Source: Syntrophotalea acetylenivorans (GTDB lineage: Bacteria > Desulfobacterota > Desulfuromonadia > Desulfuromonadales > Syntrophotaleaceae). Taken from it: 64,000 bases of DNA. Of this stretch, positions 7,802-15,324 are shown in pieces. A program made the translations under genes and the position numbers. The notes beneath the pieces were generated by a model, which was given only the letters and a program-made list of their open reading frames with translations, did no database searches and was not told the origin of the DNA. Each line of letters starts with the position of its first letter. The stretch's first letter is position 1. Location: positions 2,418,001 through 2,482,000 of the forward strand of contig NZ_CP015519.1 of the NCBI RefSeq assembly GCF_001887775.1. Reading direction: 5' to 3'.

Positions 7802-8419
7802 ATGAGGCGCTGCAACGGAAAGAATCGCGATGGTTCAAGATGCAAGAAGACTGCTCGTCCCGACAGTCGGTATTGCCATATTCATAAATCCCAAGCCAAG
7901 AGGACGAATCGTACATTGCCTGGAGCAATAGGCGGCGCGGCGCTTGGAGCGCGCATTGCTGGGCTTCCAGGGGCTGCGTTCGGTTTGGTAGCTGGCGCAA
8001 TTGTGGGTTATTCAACGGAGAATGAGATCATGGCTAAAAGCAAGGTATTCATAAGTTTTGATTACGACAATGATTCAGACTTAAAAACCCTTCTTATAGG
8101 GCAGTCAAAGAATGAAGATACGCCATTCGAAATTTCTGATTGGTCAGTAAAAGAGCATATACAAGGCGATTGGAAAGAGAAGGTCCGAGCGAAGCTGCGG
8201 CGTGTTGATCAAGTTGCCGTAATTTGCGGAGAGCACACGCATACTGCAACCGGGGTGTCTGCTGAGGTTAAGTTGGCTCAGGAAGAAGGAGTTCCTTACT
8301 TTCTACTGAAAGGGCGTGCCAATAACACATGCACAAAGCCAAAAGCTGCTAAAACCTCCGACAAGCTCTACAAATGGACCTGGGATAATTTAAAGGCGTT
8401 GGTTGGAGGCGGGAGGTAG
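7802..8419 (+). CDS. TIR-like (DUF1863, ThsB-type) protein with zinc-knuckle and Gly-zipper N terminus
   Basis: 205 residues from ATG 7802 (7784 is also possible). Residues 4-30 hold a Cys/His knuckle (CNGKNRDGSRC, YCHIH) like small DUF5763-type motifs. Residues 39-72 are Gly/Ala-rich (GAIGGAALGARIAG) and could be a membrane-inserting Gly-zipper. From residue 77 (MAKSKVFISFDYDND) comes a TIR-like DUF1863 domain as in Thoeris ThsB; Glu155 in SAEVKLAQEE lies where TIR NAD-hydrolysing enzymes keep their catalytic Glu. GGAG lies nine bases before the internal ATG at 8030, so a short TIR-only form is possible. The caspase-like gene starts three bases after the stop. TIR enzymes of defence systems make NAD-derived signals upon phage infection; that role here is inference. 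Confidence 0.82.
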   Translation: MRRCNGKNRDGSRCKKTARPDSRYCHIHKSQAKRTNRTLPGAIGGAALGARIAGLPGAAFGLVAGAIVGYSTENEIMAKSKVFISFDYDNDSDLKTLLIGQSKNEDTPFEISDWSVKEHIQGDWKEKVRAKLRRVDQVAVICGEHTHTATGVSAEVKLAQEEGVPYFLLKGRANNTCTKPKAAKTSDKLYKWTWDNLKALVGGGR

Positions 8420-8422
8420 AAT

Positions 8423-9376
8423 ATGAGAAAGGCGCTTGTAGTAGGTGTTGACTATTACACGAATGTCTCGCAGCTATATGGTTGTGTGAACGACGCGTAT
8501 GCCGTTAAGGCGGTTTTGGAGCGAAATAGCGATGGAACGGTTAACTTTGGGGTAAACCTTGTCGTCGGAACGAGCAGTAGCCAGATGGTTACAAGGCGGA
8601 CTCTCAAAGATCAATTGGAGATGCTGTTCAGGGATGATAGCGAAATAGCACTTTTCTATTTCTCTGGACATGGCTTCATCGATAGCACTGGCGGATATTT
8701 AGTATCTTCAGATACCGCCGATGGTGACGATGGTTTGTCAATGGATGACATTCTACTCATGGCCAACCAGTCAAAGGCGCGTAGCAAAGTAGTAATTCTC
8801 GATTGTTGTCATTCGGGCATTGCTGGCACCCCAAAACACTCAGGTGGTCAAGCCATGCTTTCGGAAGGGGTGACAATCCTTACCGCTTCAAGCGCGGATC
8901 AATATGCAATGGAAGCCAACGGAAGTGGTGTCTTCACATCGTTGCTTGTAGATGCGATGAATGGCGGTGCGGCGAACTTAGTTGGCGATGTTACGCCTGG
9001 GAGCATTTATGCTCACATTGATCAGTCTCTTGGGCCTTGTGAGCAGCGTCCGATCTTCAAGACCAATGTCAGATCTTTCGTTTCCCTCAGAGAAGTTCAG
9101 GCACCGATAGAACTTGAACATCTAAGACGGCTGGTTGAATTCTTTCCAGATCCCGCTAGCCAATTCCAACTCGACCCAACATTCGAGCCTGAAGAAGATA
9201 CAGCGAAGGACCAAAACACTGAGAGGTTTGCGGTTCTTCAGAAATTGAACCATGTAAATCTAGTCACTCCAGTTGATGAAGAGCATATGTATTTCGCAGC
9301 GATCAACTCGAAGTCATGCAAGTTGACTGTGCTCGGAATGCATTACTGGAAGCTGGTGAAAAATGAGCGGATTTAA
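8423..9376 (+). CDS. Caspase-like protease (peptidase C14 family), probable defence effector
   Basis: 317 residues. The catalytic dyad is visible: His83 in FYFSGHG and Cys129 in ILDCCHSG, with the caspase-like N-terminal strand [11 protein letters not shown]. The C-terminal 90 residues (from about 225) include [17 protein letters not shown] and [12 protein letters not shown], resembling a small winged-helix-type domain that follows many bacterial caspases and may be the signal sensor. The gene follows the TIR-like gene by three bases with GGGAGG inside that gene's end, so they form a two-gene unit. TIR plus caspase pairs are known as a Thoeris variant in which a TIR product switches on the protease to kill the infected cell. 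Specific signal and targets are unknown. Confidence 0.87.
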   Translation: MRKALVVGVDYYTNVSQLYGCVNDAYAVKAVLERNSDGTVNFGVNLVVGTSSSQMVTRRTLKDQLEMLFRDDSEIALFYFSGHGFIDSTGGYLVSSDTADGDDGLSMDDILLMANQSKARSKVVILDCCHSGIAGTPKHSGGQAMLSEGVTILTASSADQYAMEANGSGVFTSLLVDAMNGGAANLVGDVTPGSIYAHIDQSLGPCEQRPIFKTNVRSFVSLREVQAPIELEHLRRLVEFFPDPASQFQLDPTFEPEEDTAKDQNTERFAVLQKLNHVNLVTPVDEEHMYFAAINSKSCKLTVLGMHYWKLVKNERI

Positions 9377-9395
9377 GAAAAAGCTCTGACAATAT

Positions 9396-9464
9396 CGTAA
9401 ACCCGGACGCATTTTTCGTTCGCTACGCTCACTCCAAATGCGCCGGTTACGGCTGGCGTTAGGC
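9396..9464 (+). other. Integron attC recombination site 1
   Basis: It ends in GCGTTAGGC with the core GTTAGGC (9458-9464, G/TTRRRY). CCGG-A-CGCATTT on the left pairs with AAATGCG-CCGG on the right, leaving one unpaired A, the extrahelical base typical of attC. The loop TTCGTTCGCTACGCTCA is of a kind common in integron cassettes. The left R'' box (ending AAAC) is imperfect. It lies 20 bases after the caspase stop. Confidence 0.75.
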
Positions 9465-9483
9465 ATCTTAAAAGGAAAGTGAC

Positions 9484-10110
9484 ATGAAGCTTAAAGTTTC
9501 TGGCAGTGGCAAACATGCATTTGCAAGGGTGCTTGCAAGGTGCCCGCAATGTGGAAAAGAAGCGGTTTTTGAAAATGTCGGTGAACGCGATACCGGCATC
9601 GGGAACAATTTTGTTTGCGGCCAAAGAAAATGTCCAAATCCTAATTGCAGTGGTCACTTATTTGTCGTCTTGAACTCAGGCAAGCTTATAGCCTCCTATC
9701 CTGCAATCACACTGGACTTTGACACTGAAAACATTCCGAAACGAATCAAGGAAACTTTTGAAGAAGCTTTAAATTGTCTTGCTGCCAACTGCTACATAGC
9801 TTCAGCAATCATGGTGCGCCGGACGCTTGAAGAAGTGTGCGAGGACAAAAAAGCAAAAGGAAACAATTTAAAAGCAAAAATAAAAGATCTCGAATCTAAA
9901 ATCGTTTTGCCAGCCGAGCTACTCGAAGCAATGGACGAGCTTCGCCTTTTAGGCAATGACGCTGCTCATATTGAAGCTAAGCAATACGACCAAATCACAG
10001 AAATTGAACTTGATGTGGCAATTGAAATAACAAAGGAAATCATGAAAGCACTTTATCAATACACAAATTTGCTCGGCAAATTACGCGCTCTTAAAAATGG
10101 AAATGCTTAA
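9484..10110 (+). CDS. DUF4145 domain protein, integron cassette gene
   Basis: 208 residues. The N terminus has a zinc-ribbon-like set of cysteines (CPQCG near residue 20; CGQRKCPNPNC near 45). Residues 85-190 match the DUF4145 fold: a helical segment NCLAANCYIASAIMVRRTLE and LRLLGNDAAHIEAKQYD. DUF4145 domains often accompany restriction and other defence enzymes, but their own activity is not established. AAGGAAAG precedes the ATG. The gene is flanked by two attC sites as a one-gene cassette, and is visibly more A+T-rich than the chromosomal genes around the island. Confidence 0.8.
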   Translation: MKLKVSGSGKHAFARVLARCPQCGKEAVFENVGERDTGIGNNFVCGQRKCPNPNCSGHLFVVLNSGKLIASYPAITLDFDTENIPKRIKETFEEALNCLAANCYIASAIMVRRTLEEVCEDKKAKGNNLKAKIKDLESKIVLPAELLEAMDELRLLGNDAAHIEAKQYDQITEIELDVAIEITKEIMKALYQYTNLLGKLRALKNGNA

Positions 10111-10116
10111 TAAAAT

Positions 10117-10222
10117 AATTAACCGGACTGAAAATACGGCTGTCCAAATTTGAAAAGCAAAATCTAAAATTGCGGTGGGTGGCGAGCTTTTCGTAGCCGC
10201 CGGTTATCACGAACCGTTAGGT
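10117..10222 (+). other. Integron attC recombination site 2
   Basis: The right core is GTTAGGT (10216-10222). TAACCGG (10120-10126) pairs with CCGGTTA (10200-10206), with the A of CCGGAC unpaired exactly as in attC site 1. The left end AACCGGACTGAAAAT recurs almost unchanged at 10747, which supports both as cassette ends. Confidence 0.72.
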
Positions 10223-10232
10223 TTCAGAAAAT

Positions 10233-10763
10233 ATGAAGGAATTCAAAAGCTTGTCAACGATTGAAAAATTAGGTGCAATTGGATCTATCGCCTCAATTGT
10301 AGGTCTAGTTGTAACAATTTATTCATGCAACCCAAAGTCAAACACAATCCCATTAAACGAAACGAAAAGTTTCGATTTTTCAAAAGGTGGAATAAGCCTC
10401 GACCTGAATTTAACCGAATACTTTGAAAAACTTCGATCTTATCAAGATAACTTTGCGTTAAGGGATCAATTTTTAGAAACAGTCAAGGACAGGACCGTAA
10501 TTTGGAGCGGCCCCGTTACGGATATTCAAAAAAGCAACAATGGCCAAATATACATAACGATAAAGAATGAACAAGGTTATGGAGAGTTGGCTTTTTTCAT
10601 ATTTCCAGAAAATTACGAATTTATAAGATTCACCCTGGGAAAGGGGCAAAAAGTATTGTGCCAAGGAACAATAAAAGAACACCATAATGAATCCCCCGTT
10701 TTAGTAGGGCATTCTCTTGTAAATAAAGAAACCCAACAGTCAAACCAACCGGACAGAAAATAA
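10233..10763 (+). CDS. Membrane-anchored OB-fold-like protein, integron cassette gene
   Basis: 176 residues. One N-terminal membrane segment (about 13-31, GAIGSIASIVGLVVTIYSC) puts the rest outside the cytoplasm or as a lipid-anchored domain. Residues 85-165 (WSGPVTDIQKS, IYITIKNEQGYGEL, GQKVLCQGTIKEH) resemble the OB-fold tRNA_anti-like family. Strongly A+T-rich, unlike chromosomal neighbours. Its stop codon overlaps the left end of the next attC, as usual in cassettes. No function is known; defence or stress role would be speculation. Confidence 0.68.
   Translation: MKEFKSLSTIEKLGAIGSIASIVGLVVTIYSCNPKSNTIPLNETKSFDFSKGGISLDLNLTEYFEKLRSYQDNFALRDQFLETVKDRTVIWSGPVTDIQKSNNGQIYITIKNEQGYGELAFFIFPENYEFIRFTLGKGQKVLCQGTIKEHHNESPVLVGHSLVNKETQQSNQPDRK
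10747..10763 (+). other. Left end of truncated attC site 3
   Basis: AACCGGACAGAAAATAA is almost identical to the left end of attC site 2 (10121-10135). No matching right arm or GTTRRRY follows; instead the miniature element starting at 10773 is found. The attC has probably been cut or split by that insertion. Confidence 0.55.
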
Positions 10764-10772
10764 TGTGTTTTA

Positions 10773-10967
10773 GGGTCGGACCAAGTTAAGTCCCCGAAAA
10801 AAATAACCAAAGTTGGTAAAATATACCTATCTAAAGTGCTTAGACGTACGTTTTTAGAGGTAAAAAAGAGACTCTAAGAATGGTGAGAGCAAACCGAGAA
10901 CATGTTCCGGGACAAGTGCGGTACATTACCCACCGATGCCGGAAAATAGGTTGGCTTGGTCCGACCC
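10773..10967. mobile_element. Miniature element with 13-bp inverted ends (REP/RAYT type)
   Basis: GGGTCGGACCAAG (10773-10785) and CTTGGTCCGACCC (10955-10967) are perfect 13-base inverted repeats 195 bases apart, outside to outside. The interior carries the first codons of a REP-associated tyrosine transposase, so this appears to be an internally deleted, non-autonomous derivative. It sits in the right half of an attC site. Confidence 0.65.
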
Positions 10968-11011
10968 CAAGTGACCAAGTGCAAATGTTCTTTCAAGAAA
11001 TTCGCTTTTGA
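10880..11011 (+). pseudogene. Remnant of RAYT (IS200-like, Y1) transposase
   Basis: ATG 10880 begins MVRANREHVPGQVRYITHRC, very close to the N terminus of Y1_Tnp-type RAYT transposases, which start with a similar ANRxxxPGxxxHITHRCHK. The match ends where the right inverted repeat begins and the frame stops after 43 residues. The catalytic HUH and Tyr regions are gone. A shifted frame downstream (KKFAFELLELIKL) may be another scrap of the same gene. Confidence 0.6.
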
Positions 11012-11064
11012 GCTTCTTGAGCTCATCAAGCTGTAGACGAGATTGTCAGGAAGAAAAGAAGAGT

Positions 11065-12342
11065 ATGAAGATACTCGCAAAGTCTTTCCACGGCGCTAGC
11101 AAGACCGTCATGATCATTGTCGGTCTGCTCTTGCTCTTGCCTGCCTCGGCGTTGGCTCAGGATGGTTTGACGCCGCTTTTCAGGTTCCCGTCACTGCAGG
11201 TGCAGGCAGGATCAGAGCTGCGACTGAAGGTTTACTTCCACAACGAAAGCGATGCGGATTTTCTGGGAGAGTTGCCGCAGAGCCTCGCGCTTCGTTTTCA
11301 AGACAATGGACAGAAGGCCGTATTGGTGACCGCGGTTGAAATTGAATCCTCCCCTGAACAGAAGATCGCGCCTGGAGAATTTATTGCCAAGGATTATCGC
11401 CTGGAAATTCCGAACCATTATCTTGGAGCGGTGGAGGTTGCGTTGGCGGAGTCCCCGGAAACGGCCGTATTGCTCAGCGTGAAAACCTCTTTGCCGCAAC
11501 CGGAGCAGGATGCTGCCGTCGAGGTGGCTGATACGAATCAAGAGGACCAGAAGAAACAGGAGGGCCAGGAAAAACAGGACCATTACCCGAGCCTGGAAAG
11601 CCTGCACAGTCTCTACCAGCCTTATGTCGTCAACCTCTCGGCTTACGAGCCGATGTTTTTCCTGGTCGGCAGTGATCCGGAAAAAAGCAAGTTTCAGATC
11701 AGTTTCAAATACCGCCTTTTCAACCCGGCCGGCTCGCTCTCGCAAACCTTCCCCTGGTTGCGCGGTCTGCACTTCGCCTACACACAAACTTCGTTCTGGG
11801 ATCTGTCGTCAGAATCCGCGCCGTTTTTGGATACCAGCTATAAGCCCGGCCTTTTCCTCCTCTCCAGTAATTGGAAAAACCGCCCTGACTGGTTGCAGGG
11901 GTTTTTTGTTCAGGCTGGCGTGCAGCATGAATCGAATGGGCGCGGAGAAGAATTCTCGCGCAGCACCAACATGGCTTATATCGAGCCGATCTTTGTGTTT
12001 TTCGACCCGCAAACGGTTCTCGGCTTGCAGCTCAGACCAAGATTCATGATGTATATCGACAATGATGACGACACTAATCCTGATCTGGCTGATTATCGCG
12101 GTCATGCCGAGCTTGAGGTCAAATTTGGCAAGGCCAGTGGTCTGGTGTCAAAAACCCTGCTGGGATTTGCGGAAAAAGGTGTGTCTGTGCAGACCGATTT
12201 GACCTACCCGATTTCCAAATTGTTAAAGAGTAATTTTGATATCTTTTTTCACCTGCAGTACACCAATGCCCTGGCTGAAAGCCTGATCAACTATCAAAAA
12301 CGTTCTGAATCGCTGCGGCTCGGTGTTTCTTTTGTGCGTTAA
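11065..12342 (+). CDS. pldA: Outer membrane phospholipase A (OMPLA)
   Basis: 425 residues. A signal peptide ends at ASALAQ near residue 34. About 110 residues with a Gln/Glu/Lys-rich linker (about 155-180) follow. The rest matches PldA: a YTQTSFWDLS segment, then VQHESNGRGEEFSRS with the catalytic His and Ser of the HxSNG motif, and a downstream Asn in STNMAY. The C terminus ends in FVR, suiting a beta-barrel. PldA hydrolyses phospholipids misplaced in the outer leaflet. ATG 11065 fits the signal peptide better than the ORF start at 11008. Its base composition is like the chromosome, unlike the cassettes beside it, so it may be a resident gene or a cassette from a related host. Confidence 0.88.
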   Translation: MKILAKSFHGASKTVMIIVGLLLLLPASALAQDGLTPLFRFPSLQVQAGSELRLKVYFHNESDADFLGELPQSLALRFQDNGQKAVLVTAVEIESSPEQKIAPGEFIAKDYRLEIPNHYLGAVEVALAESPETAVLLSVKTSLPQPEQDAAVEVADTNQEDQKKQEGQEKQDHYPSLESLHSLYQPYVVNLSAYEPMFFLVGSDPEKSKFQISFKYRLFNPAGSLSQTFPWLRGLHFAYTQTSFWDLSSESAPFLDTSYKPGLFLLSSNWKNRPDWLQGFFVQAGVQHESNGRGEEFSRSTNMAYIEPIFVFFDPQTVLGLQLRPRFMMYIDNDDDTNPDLADYRGHAELEVKFGKASGLVSKTLLGFAEKGVSVQTDLTYPISKLLKSNFDIFFHLQYTNALAESLINYQKRSESLRLGVSFVR

Positions 12343-12408
12343 GTCTATAGCCAGACTGGCACCACAGTAAAATGGGGGAGTGCCCCTGGTTTGTCAAATC
12401 TCTAACCT

Positions 12409-12415
12409 GTTAGGC
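12409..12415 (+). other. attC-like right core site
   Basis: GTTAGGC lies 11 bases before the ZIP gene, the position of an attC right core at a cassette start. A left half is not clear: only an imperfect CCAG-GGCAC/GTGCC-CTGG hairpin precedes it (about 12351-12390). It is accepted mainly because attC site 5 ends the same cassette. Confidence 0.4.
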
Positions 12416-12425
12416 AAAAATAAAG

Positions 12426-13148
12426 ATGGCTGAAATACTCACATTGATACTTTTGACTGGTGCTGCTGGGGCATGTATCCCAATAGGCGGTGCAATCTCC
12501 AGTGTTGAGAATTTTCGGCCGAATTGGCTTGAGAAAGAATTCAGGCATTTCGTAATTGCATTTGGTGGTGGAATATTGCTGGGCGCTGTATCTGTAGTAT
12601 TGGTTCCACAAGGGCTATTGAGTATGGAAAACTCAATGCTAGCGATACCTATAATGTTGGCCGGTGGGGTTGTGTTTTTTGTTATAGAGAAAACTCTAGG
12701 TTTGAGGCGTAGGGAGTCACCGCAATTAATGGGAATGGTGCTTGATTACGTGCCAGAAGCTATTGCGCTAGGTGGGTTGGTCGCGGTTGCTTCCCCCCTT
12801 TCTTCCCTGCTTGCATTTTTGATTGGGCTTCAAAATCTGCCAGAAGGCTTTAATGCCTACCGAGAACTAAAAAAACAAAACCATGTTAGTACAAGAAAAA
12901 CACTATTAATAATGGTATTGCTGGTTCCGCTAGGTCCACTTGCCGGGTTGTTTGGGTATTTCTTTCTTTCAGGCCATGAGGCCATACTGGGCGGAATAAT
13001 GCTCTTTGCGTCCGGTGGAATTATTTATCTCATCTTTCAAGATATAGCACCGCAATCTAGGTTGGAAAAACATTGGGCCCCACCAATTGGTGCAGTCTTT
13101 GGGTTCTGTCTAGCTCTTTTTAGTGCAATGTTGGTAGATAATCCCTAA
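12426..13148 (+). CDS. ZIP-family metal transporter, integron cassette gene
   Basis: 240 residues with about eight membrane helices. The two metal-binding helices are recognisable: DYVPEAIALGG (about residue 104; the canonical HxxPEG has Asp in place of His) and QNLPEGFNAYREL (about 140). A short charged loop between helices 3 and 4 (LGLRRRESP) is where ZIPs carry their variable cytoplasmic loop. Inner membrane uptake of zinc, iron or manganese is the family role; the metal is unknown. The TAA stop lies inside the left box of attC site 5 and a GTTAGGC core lies just upstream, so this is a complete cassette. Confidence 0.8.
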   Translation: MAEILTLILLTGAAGACIPIGGAISSVENFRPNWLEKEFRHFVIAFGGGILLGAVSVVLVPQGLLSMENSMLAIPIMLAGGVVFFVIEKTLGLRRRESPQLMGMVLDYVPEAIALGGLVAVASPLSSLLAFLIGLQNLPEGFNAYRELKKQNHVSTRKTLLIMVLLVPLGPLAGLFGYFFLSGHEAILGGIMLFASGGIIYLIFQDIAPQSRLEKHWAPPIGAVFGFCLALFSAMLVDNP

Positions 13149-13239
13149 CAAGTAAAGGCACGCTAAGTTGGTAAATCTATCGATTTTTTGTTCCAAAAAA
13201 GCTGACAAATTTGCGAAGTAGGTGTCTTCGGCGTTAGGC
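13143..13239 (+). other. Integron attC recombination site 5
   Basis: Left box CCCTAAC (13143-13149), spacer, AAGGCAC; right side GTGTCTT, spacer, core GTTAGGC (13233-13239). The outer boxes pair at six of seven positions and the inner boxes pair with one wobble, giving canonical R''-L''...L'-R' order over 97 bases. It closes the ZIP cassette and is the last attC seen. Confidence 0.72.
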
Positions 13240-13340
13240 GATAAGGGGAAAAGGGTTCAAGTCTGACGTTGGCAAATATTTGAAATGAGATAGGTGTTAG
13301 GGAGCCTGGTTTTATAACTCAAGATCCATACTGGAAAAAC

Positions 13341-13369
13341 AAAAGCCCTTCAGAAACTGAAGGGCTTTT
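13341..13369. terminator. Bidirectional rho-independent terminator
   Basis: AAAAGCCCTTCAG and CTGAAGGGCTTTT form a perfect 13-base stem around AAA, with A and T runs on opposite sides. It insulates the cassette cluster from the convergent gene at 13474. The rest of the 13240-13473 gap shows nothing. Confidence 0.88.
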
Positions 13370-13473
13370 GCTCACTCGGAACGGGGGTTTTGTGCAAAGT
13401 TGGCTGAACAAGGTGGAGGGGAGGAGAACCACCTTGCTAAAGCAACATCCGAGATTTTAAAATGCATGGCCGC

Positions 13474-13830
13474 TCAGGCGACCGCCGGCTCCAGGTTCTC
13501 TTCGAGCAAGGAGGCGGCCAATTCAACACAGGCGGTACAGGAAAGTTTTCTCATCGCCCGTATTTCCCTGCACCCAAGCGAGCCGGCGGCATCGGCGAAG
13601 CGCTGGGTAAGCTTTGCTTTTCTGTCTTTATCGCAGATGAGCTGGGCGGCATAAATGGCACCGCACAATCCCTGCGGAGCCCTGCCGGAACCACACCTGC
13701 TCAAGTTTTCCTGAACTTCAAGATCTTTTCCAGAAACCTGCTGCCAGGCTCCGGCAACGGCTTCGGCGCAGTTCTTCTTGCCCTTCCTGAAAAGGAAAAC
13801 AGCGACATCCAACATCGTTTCATTTTGCAT
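13474..13830 (-). CDS. C_GCAxxG_C_C family redox-type protein
   Basis: 118 residues from the ATG at 13830, which has AGGAGT ten bases upstream; the longer frame to 13956 lacks such a site. Conserved cysteines are spaced as in the C_GCAxxG_C_C family: NCAEAVAGAW, RCGSGRAPQGLCGAIYAAQ, LGCREIR and SCTACVELAA. The family is small, cytosolic and of unknown function, possibly metal- or cluster-binding, and common in anaerobes. It stands alone, convergent to the cassette island. Confidence 0.85.
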   Translation of the reverse strand: MQNETMLDVAVFLFRKGKKNCAEAVAGAWQQVSGKDLEVQENLSRCGSGRAPQGLCGAIYAAQLICDKDRKAKLTQRFADAAGSLGCREIRAMRKLSCTACVELAASLLEENLEPAVA

Positions 13831-14193
13831 CGGTTTATTTACTCCTGATAGAAGGAAACAGGCGGCGCTGACCTGACAACCGTCCCGAACCAACAGCCTG
13901 TCAAGGTATATAAAAAACCATATAATACGATTAACACATGGAAAGGGATTGAACAAGCTCTTTTTTCTGTTGGAGGAAAAGGGCAGCCGACAAGGCGTTA
14001 TGAAAAGATAAGGCGTCTCTTTGCTTGAGTCTGCTAAAATCAGGGAAAGGCCTTGTATTTCTCTTGGCTTGAGAACTTAATTGCACCTAATTTGTCTTTC
14101 CTTTATTCTGGTTTTATTTCCAGAACGGCTCGCAGTGAAAGAAAGCAGGGAGTGACCCCGATTCATCACAATCAGGAATTAGGAGCACCGATC

Positions 14194-14529
14194 ATGCCTG
14201 TCTCCGATGCATTCCTTAACTATCTTCTCGATCAGTTTAACCGTTGGGGGCACGTCACCGCTCGCAAGATGTTTGGTGGTGCCGGGCTGTATCGTGACGA
14301 CAAAATGTTCGGTCTGGTTGCTGACGACGTTGCCTACCTGAAGGTCGATGATTCGAATCGGGACGGTTTTGTGCAAGCCGGGTCTCGCCCCTTCAAGCCG
14401 TATCCGAGCAAACCAACGGTCATGTCCTATTACGAGATTCCTCCCGAAGTTCTTGAGCAACCGGAAGAACTGATTAAGTGGGCGGAGCGTTATTGGGCTA
14501 TTCCAGGCAAGAAAAAAAGGCAAAATTAA
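14194..14529 (+). CDS. TfoX N-terminal domain protein
   Basis: 111 residues matching the TfoX/Sxy N-terminal domain: TARKMFGGAGLYRDDKMFGLV and a VAYLKVDDSNR segment, PFKPYPSK and MSYYEIPPEVL. Full-length Sxy proteins regulate competence genes; stand-alone N-domain proteins like this are widespread and uncharacterised. ATG 14194 follows AGGAGC. The 363-base gap before it, shared with the divergent redox protein gene, has A+T-rich stretches around 13905-13935 but no promoter I would assert. Confidence 0.85.
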   Translation: MPVSDAFLNYLLDQFNRWGHVTARKMFGGAGLYRDDKMFGLVADDVAYLKVDDSNRDGFVQAGSRPFKPYPSKPTVMSYYEIPPEVLEQPEELIKWAERYWAIPGKKKRQN

Positions 14530-14580
14530 AGGAACGGGTAAATTCTTAGAGCTCTAAAAGTTACCTGTCTTAAGCAAACT

Positions 14581-15324
14581 ATGGAATGTCCTAAATGTGG
14601 ATATGAAAATCAGCCGAACCGGGAAGACTGCTTTCGCTGCAGGGTGATCTTCGCCAAGATTCGCAAGAAACCCGCTCCGCAGGGAGCAGTGTCTCTCGAG
14701 GAGGGCGCAGAAGATTTGGCCTCTTCGGAATCCTCAAAAGCACGATTCAGGCGAATAGTGATCGGGCAAAAAGCCGTCAGTCCCTGGATGGGGTTGGTGT
14801 TGCTGGTCATGGGGATATGGGGTGGCAAACTGGTATTGGCCGGCATTGCAGGCAACGCAGCCGGAGAAAGTTGGCTGCACTTGGTGAATCTGCCCTTTCA
14901 CGAGGCCGGGCATGTGTTTTTTCGTCCTTTCGGCAGTTTCTTGGCCTCATTGGGAGGAACCCTGGGGCAGTTGTTTGTTCCGCTGTTGTGTATGACGGTA
15001 CTGTTGCTGAAAACCCGCGACCCTTTCGGCGGGGCGGTCTGTCTGTGGTGGTTCGGAGAGAATTTTCTCGACATTGCCCCGTACATTAACGACGCGCGAG
15101 CCGGACGTCTTCCCTTGGTCGGTGGTAATTTCGGAAACTCGTCGCCTTACGGTTTTCATGATTGGGAGTACCTGTTGACGGAAACGGGGATGCTGCGTTA
15201 CGACCACACGCTGGCAAAAGTGGCCCATGGTTGCGGTGCGCTGCTGATGGTTCTGGCAATTGTCTGGGGCGTGTTTTTGTTGGCAGGAAGCAAGGCGGCG
15301 AAAAAACTGGGGGAGGGGCCCTGA
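14581..15324 (+). CDS. Zinc-ribbon membrane protein with HEAGH motif (putative intramembrane metalloprotease)
   Basis: 247 residues. The N terminus is a four-Cys zinc ribbon (CPKCGYENQPNREDCFRC). After a linker come about five membrane segments. HEAGH (around residue 103, in LPFHEAGHVFF) is the HExxH zinc site of metallopeptidases, and FLDIAPYINDA (around 163) offers an Asp as possible third ligand, as in M50 proteases. The WWFGENFLDI run between them is conserved-looking. Proteolytic activity is inference; it could be a zinc-binding membrane protein of other use. Confidence 0.7.
   Translation: MECPKCGYENQPNREDCFRCRVIFAKIRKKPAPQGAVSLEEGAEDLASSESSKARFRRIVIGQKAVSPWMGLVLLVMGIWGGKLVLAGIAGNAAGESWLHLVNLPFHEAGHVFFRPFGSFLASLGGTLGQLFVPLLCMTVLLLKTRDPFGGAVCLWWFGENFLDIAPYINDARAGRLPLVGGNFGNSSPYGFHDWEYLLTETGMLRYDHTLAKVAHGCGALLMVLAIVWGVFLLAGSKAAKKLGEGP

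Noticed and set aside
8463-8671. Small minus-strand frame in the caspase gene as an antitoxin
   Set aside because: It is antisense to the conserved caspase core and has no start signal.
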